DNA of 64,000 bases from Chinchilla lanigera (Eukaryota; Chordata; Mammalia; Rodentia; Chinchillidae): assembly GCF_000276665.1 (NCBI RefSeq), contig NW_004955460.1:301802-365801 (forward strand). Direction: 5' to 3'. Every line of letters begins with the position of its first letter. Position 1 is the stretch's first letter. The position numbers and the translations under genes are program-made. Below are positions 61,296-64,000 of the stretch, piece after piece. Under the pieces are notes generated by a model, which ran no database searches, was not told the DNA's origin, and was given only the letters and a program-made list of their open reading frames with translations.

Positions 61296-63110
61296 CAAGT
61301 CACACATTTTGTTTTTCAAGATGGAAGAAAATTGCCCAGAACTCAGAAGTGAAGTTTTCTGCCTTAGGCATCACCTGGTGAGCTCTCTTCATAGATATTG
61401 GGAGGACCAATGGGAAACAGATTTTGTGTCTCTTGAAAGTAAAGGGCATGAGGCATTCTACTTGGTTCTCTTCTTGCCCCACTTATCTGCAACCGTGGGC
61501 ATCCTTACCTCCTCGCAACCCACAATGTAGAGTTGGGTTACTCTTTTTTGTCTAATCCCCTTCAGTGTCACTAACCTCACTCTCCCTCCATCTGGTTCTT
61601 TGATTTCTGCACTCCTTCCATTAATAAATAAGTGTATCTGCAATGTACGCTGTCATTTATTTCTCTCAGTGCCAAGGAAGAAGAGCTGACCTTTCCTCAA
61701 AGTTAACCTCCCCATTTGGAGTATAGGTCTCTCCCTCCTGTCTCCTCTGGGCTTTTGTTCCACCAGTCTTTTGCACTCTCTTATAATTCCAGACCTCCCA
61801 TCTCTTTTGGCACTGTCTTTTCAAAAGGCTTATTTCCTCTGAGCTGCCTGACACAGCCAAGCTCTTAGAAAGCGTGCTTGCAGGGTTGTTTATTGACAGT
61901 ATAGAAAAAGGGAAGCACATTTACCTTTGGAAAGTGAAAGCATAGTAGAAATAGTAAGGGACAAATGTCAACCTTAACAAAGTCCTTGTGATGGGAAAAT
62001 TCTAGGTAAGTGGAGTTTCCCTTCTCTGCATCCCGCTGTCCTTGCACAAGCACATTTCTTTCCTCCTAGCGTCCACATCATGCCCAGGATTGTTTTCATT
62101 CCCCAGTTCAGTGCACATTCTTGCCGGCTGAGTTCAGAGTTTGGCCTTGGGCTAGTCTCCTATCTGCATAGCTAATAATGGGTCCAGCCTAGACCCTGGC
62201 ATCCCCACCAGTGGTTTACTCTGTAATTGTTCCTGTTGGTATGCAGAGGACTGGGGCTGGATGCCCTGTCTCTTGCATAGCTGCAGGCCAGCTCTGAGGG
62301 AGAGACAGTCTGCTTCAAGGCAGGCATGTGCACCCCAGGGCCATAGCACAACCCCCTGCCCTCCTGGAAACCCCAAGGCAATCCTGCAGGAGTCCTTCCA
62401 GCATACTGATTCAGAGTGTAGCCTTTTTCTAAGCTTTGCTTTCTGATTGAGTCCAGGAAAAAAACAACAATCATTGAGTAGTACTGGTTAGGGGCACTTG
62501 CAATGGTGTGAGGAGGCCACTGTTAATCAGACCATAGACCCATCTGCTGCTGAGCCTTTCTGCCCTGGGTTGCCTGCCCAGTGCATGTTGACTTTGGGAT
62601 TAAGCCAAACTGATTTACTTGCCTTCATTAATCACATGTGAAACTTTCCTGCCTCCCCTAAATTATCTATAGATAAAAACAACACAACCCCTTTCTTATA
62701 AAACAGCTTAACTCCTGCTAGTATCATCATAATTCTTGATGAGCAAAGTATGTAACCACTACTCTCCTTGCAATTTTAAGTTTTAAATACCACCATCACC
62801 TTGTAAAACCTTGTAGCACATTTTCAAGACTGCCTGAATCTGTGTTTTTTTGAATTGCAATCCTAATTAGTCCCAAGTAAATATAATTTTCTTTGTTCTT
62901 AATTAACGAGGCTGATTTTATCTCAGTCAACAGAAGCTATTGTCATGGGAAGAGGATGATTAAAGAAAGTGGACTATTCTTCACTGGACTGCCTGGAAGG
63001 GAATTAGAACATAAACTCAATGGCTGACTACACTTCAGACCTTGCCTGGTTATTGTTTGGAGGCTTGATGGTGCTTTTCCAGTAATCAAATATGTTTAAT
63101 AAATGTTTCT
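61296..63110. other. HECW1 intron, unassigned
   Basis: No exon or clear repeat recognised. Confidence 0.45.
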
Positions 63111-63114
63111 GCTG

Positions 63115-63440
63115 CTAGAATGTCACAAACTGGGTAACTTATAGTCAACATTCATATCTCTCAGGTCTGGAGATCAGGGAGTCCAAAATCAAGGCATGAG
63201 TAGATTTGGTGTCTGATGAGGAATTGTTCCTTGGTTCCAAGACGGTGCCTTCCTGCTATGTCAGCACATGCAAAAGTGGAACAGCAAAAGGGACTAGAGG
63301 CTTCCTTCAATCTGTTCACCAGGGCACTAACCCTACTCATGAAGGTGAAGTGCTCCCTTCCTAAAAGGCTCTTCTTCAAAATGTCATCTCCATGGGGGTT
63401 GAATTCCAACATATAAATTATGTTCAAGCCATACCAATGA
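63115..63440 (-). repeat. MaLR-type LTR remnant, antisense
   Basis: Opens tcacaaactgggtaacttat, then tctggagatcagggagtcca and tctggtgtctgatgagg-like segments, and ends in a 'gggggttgaattccaacata' segment. Reverse of an MLT1/MST LTR. Confidence 0.6.
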
Positions 63441-63555
63441 CTTATTTCCAGATTACAAATGTTTTTATCAAACCATGGGCACACAGAAACATTCTTTATC
63501 TTTTACAAATTTTTCTAGAGCCTTATGCAATCTCTGTCCATACCAGTAGCTGAAA

Positions 63556-63755
63556 ACAGTGGCTTTCAACATCGTGTTTGTCTCCTAGCAGACGTTAGAC
63601 AATGTCTAGGGTAGTGATGGTGGTGGTGCTACTACCCCTAGTGGTCATAGGTGGAGCACTGTGTTCTGCATCTTAAAATACTCAGGACTTTTCTCTAGAG
63701 GACAGAGTTACCTGGTTCCAACTGTCATTAGTGCTGAGGCTGAGAAATCTTGGGT
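63556..63755 (+). mobile_element. MER20 (hAT-type MITE)
   Basis: Starts acagtggctttcaacatcgt, has gacaatgtctagggtagtga and gtgctactacccctagtggt, and ends gtgctgaggctgagaaatct. This is the MER20 layout. Confidence 0.75.
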
Positions 63756-63898
63756 TGGAAAAATCAATCTGGCTTTCCCTAACACCTTCAGGTATCCCCA
63801 CAAAACAGACATGTACAGTCAAGGGAATACTGATAACATTTACCACTTGTTAAACAGCTAATGAGTGCCATTTTCTTGTTTCTTTTCATTCTTTTTTC

Positions 63899-64000
63899 TT
63901 TTCTTCTTCTTCTTCTTCTTCTCCTTCTCCTTCTCCTTCTCCTTCTCCTTCTCCTTCTCCTTCTCCTTCTCCTTCTCCTTCTCCTTCTCCTTCTCCTTCT
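63899..64000 (+). repeat. (TTC)n then (CTCCTT)n array, running off the window
   Basis: TTC units to about 63920, then perfect CTCCTT hexamers to the last base. True length unknown. Confidence 0.97.

Noticed and set aside
63899..64000. CRISPR-like array of short repeats
   Set aside because: Uninterrupted hexamer microsatellite without spacers, in a mammalian genome.

Overview
This is nuclear DNA from a mammal, most likely a non-murid rodent. The coding exons are short and flanked by consensus GT/AG splice sites. Most of the rest is interspersed repeats: tRNA-Ala-like ID SINEs, B1-type SINEs carrying the internal duplication, MaLR/ERVL LTRs, MIR, L2, L1, MER2, MER20 and mariner. The ID consensus here (ggctggggatttagctcag, ending in gttcggttcccggtacc) together with abundant B1 points to rodents outside mouse and rat. 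A beaver-like rodent is my guess, not something the sequence proves. One 550-base run of N lies at 12703-13252.

Two protein-coding genes are visible, both on the minus strand. STK17A (DRAK1, a DAPK-family serine/threonine kinase) occupies the left part. Exon 3 is at 259-403 and exon 2 at 5020-5232. A GC-rich block at about 12190-13540 fits its promoter/first-exon region, with exon 1 probably inside the N gap. The rest of the gene lies beyond the left edge. HECW1 (NEDL1, a HECT-type E3 ubiquitin ligase) occupies the right part. Its last six coding exons run from 47246 down to the stop codon at 37251 and encode the C-terminal 266 residues, including the catalytic cysteine. No upstream coding exon was recognised between 47247 and 64000, so that stretch is read as one large intron or part of one. 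The order and orientation match the human 7p14 neighbourhood (HECW1 then STK17A, head to tail) as I remember it.

Layout: 1-258 STK17A intron; 259-403 exon 3; 404-5019 intron; 5020-5232 exon 2; 5233 to about 12700 intron 1; 12190-13540 CpG-rich region with the assembly gap; 13540 to about 36000 intergenic DNA made mostly of L2, fragmented L1, LTRs and SINEs; about 36000-37250 the presumed HECW1 3' UTR; 37251-47246 the six HECW1 exons; 47247-64000 HECW1 intron.

I found no undescribed gene system. The observations most worth a second look are a perfect 33-bp inverted repeat (39021-39092), a fragment of 5S rRNA flanked by an 18-bp direct repeat (5914-6004), a perfect (GGTTA)11 array (57186-57240), inverted pairs of mariner ends (46596-46790 and 48236-49195), an oppositely oriented pair of same-family LTRs (20950-25455), and the gap that removes STK17A exon 1.
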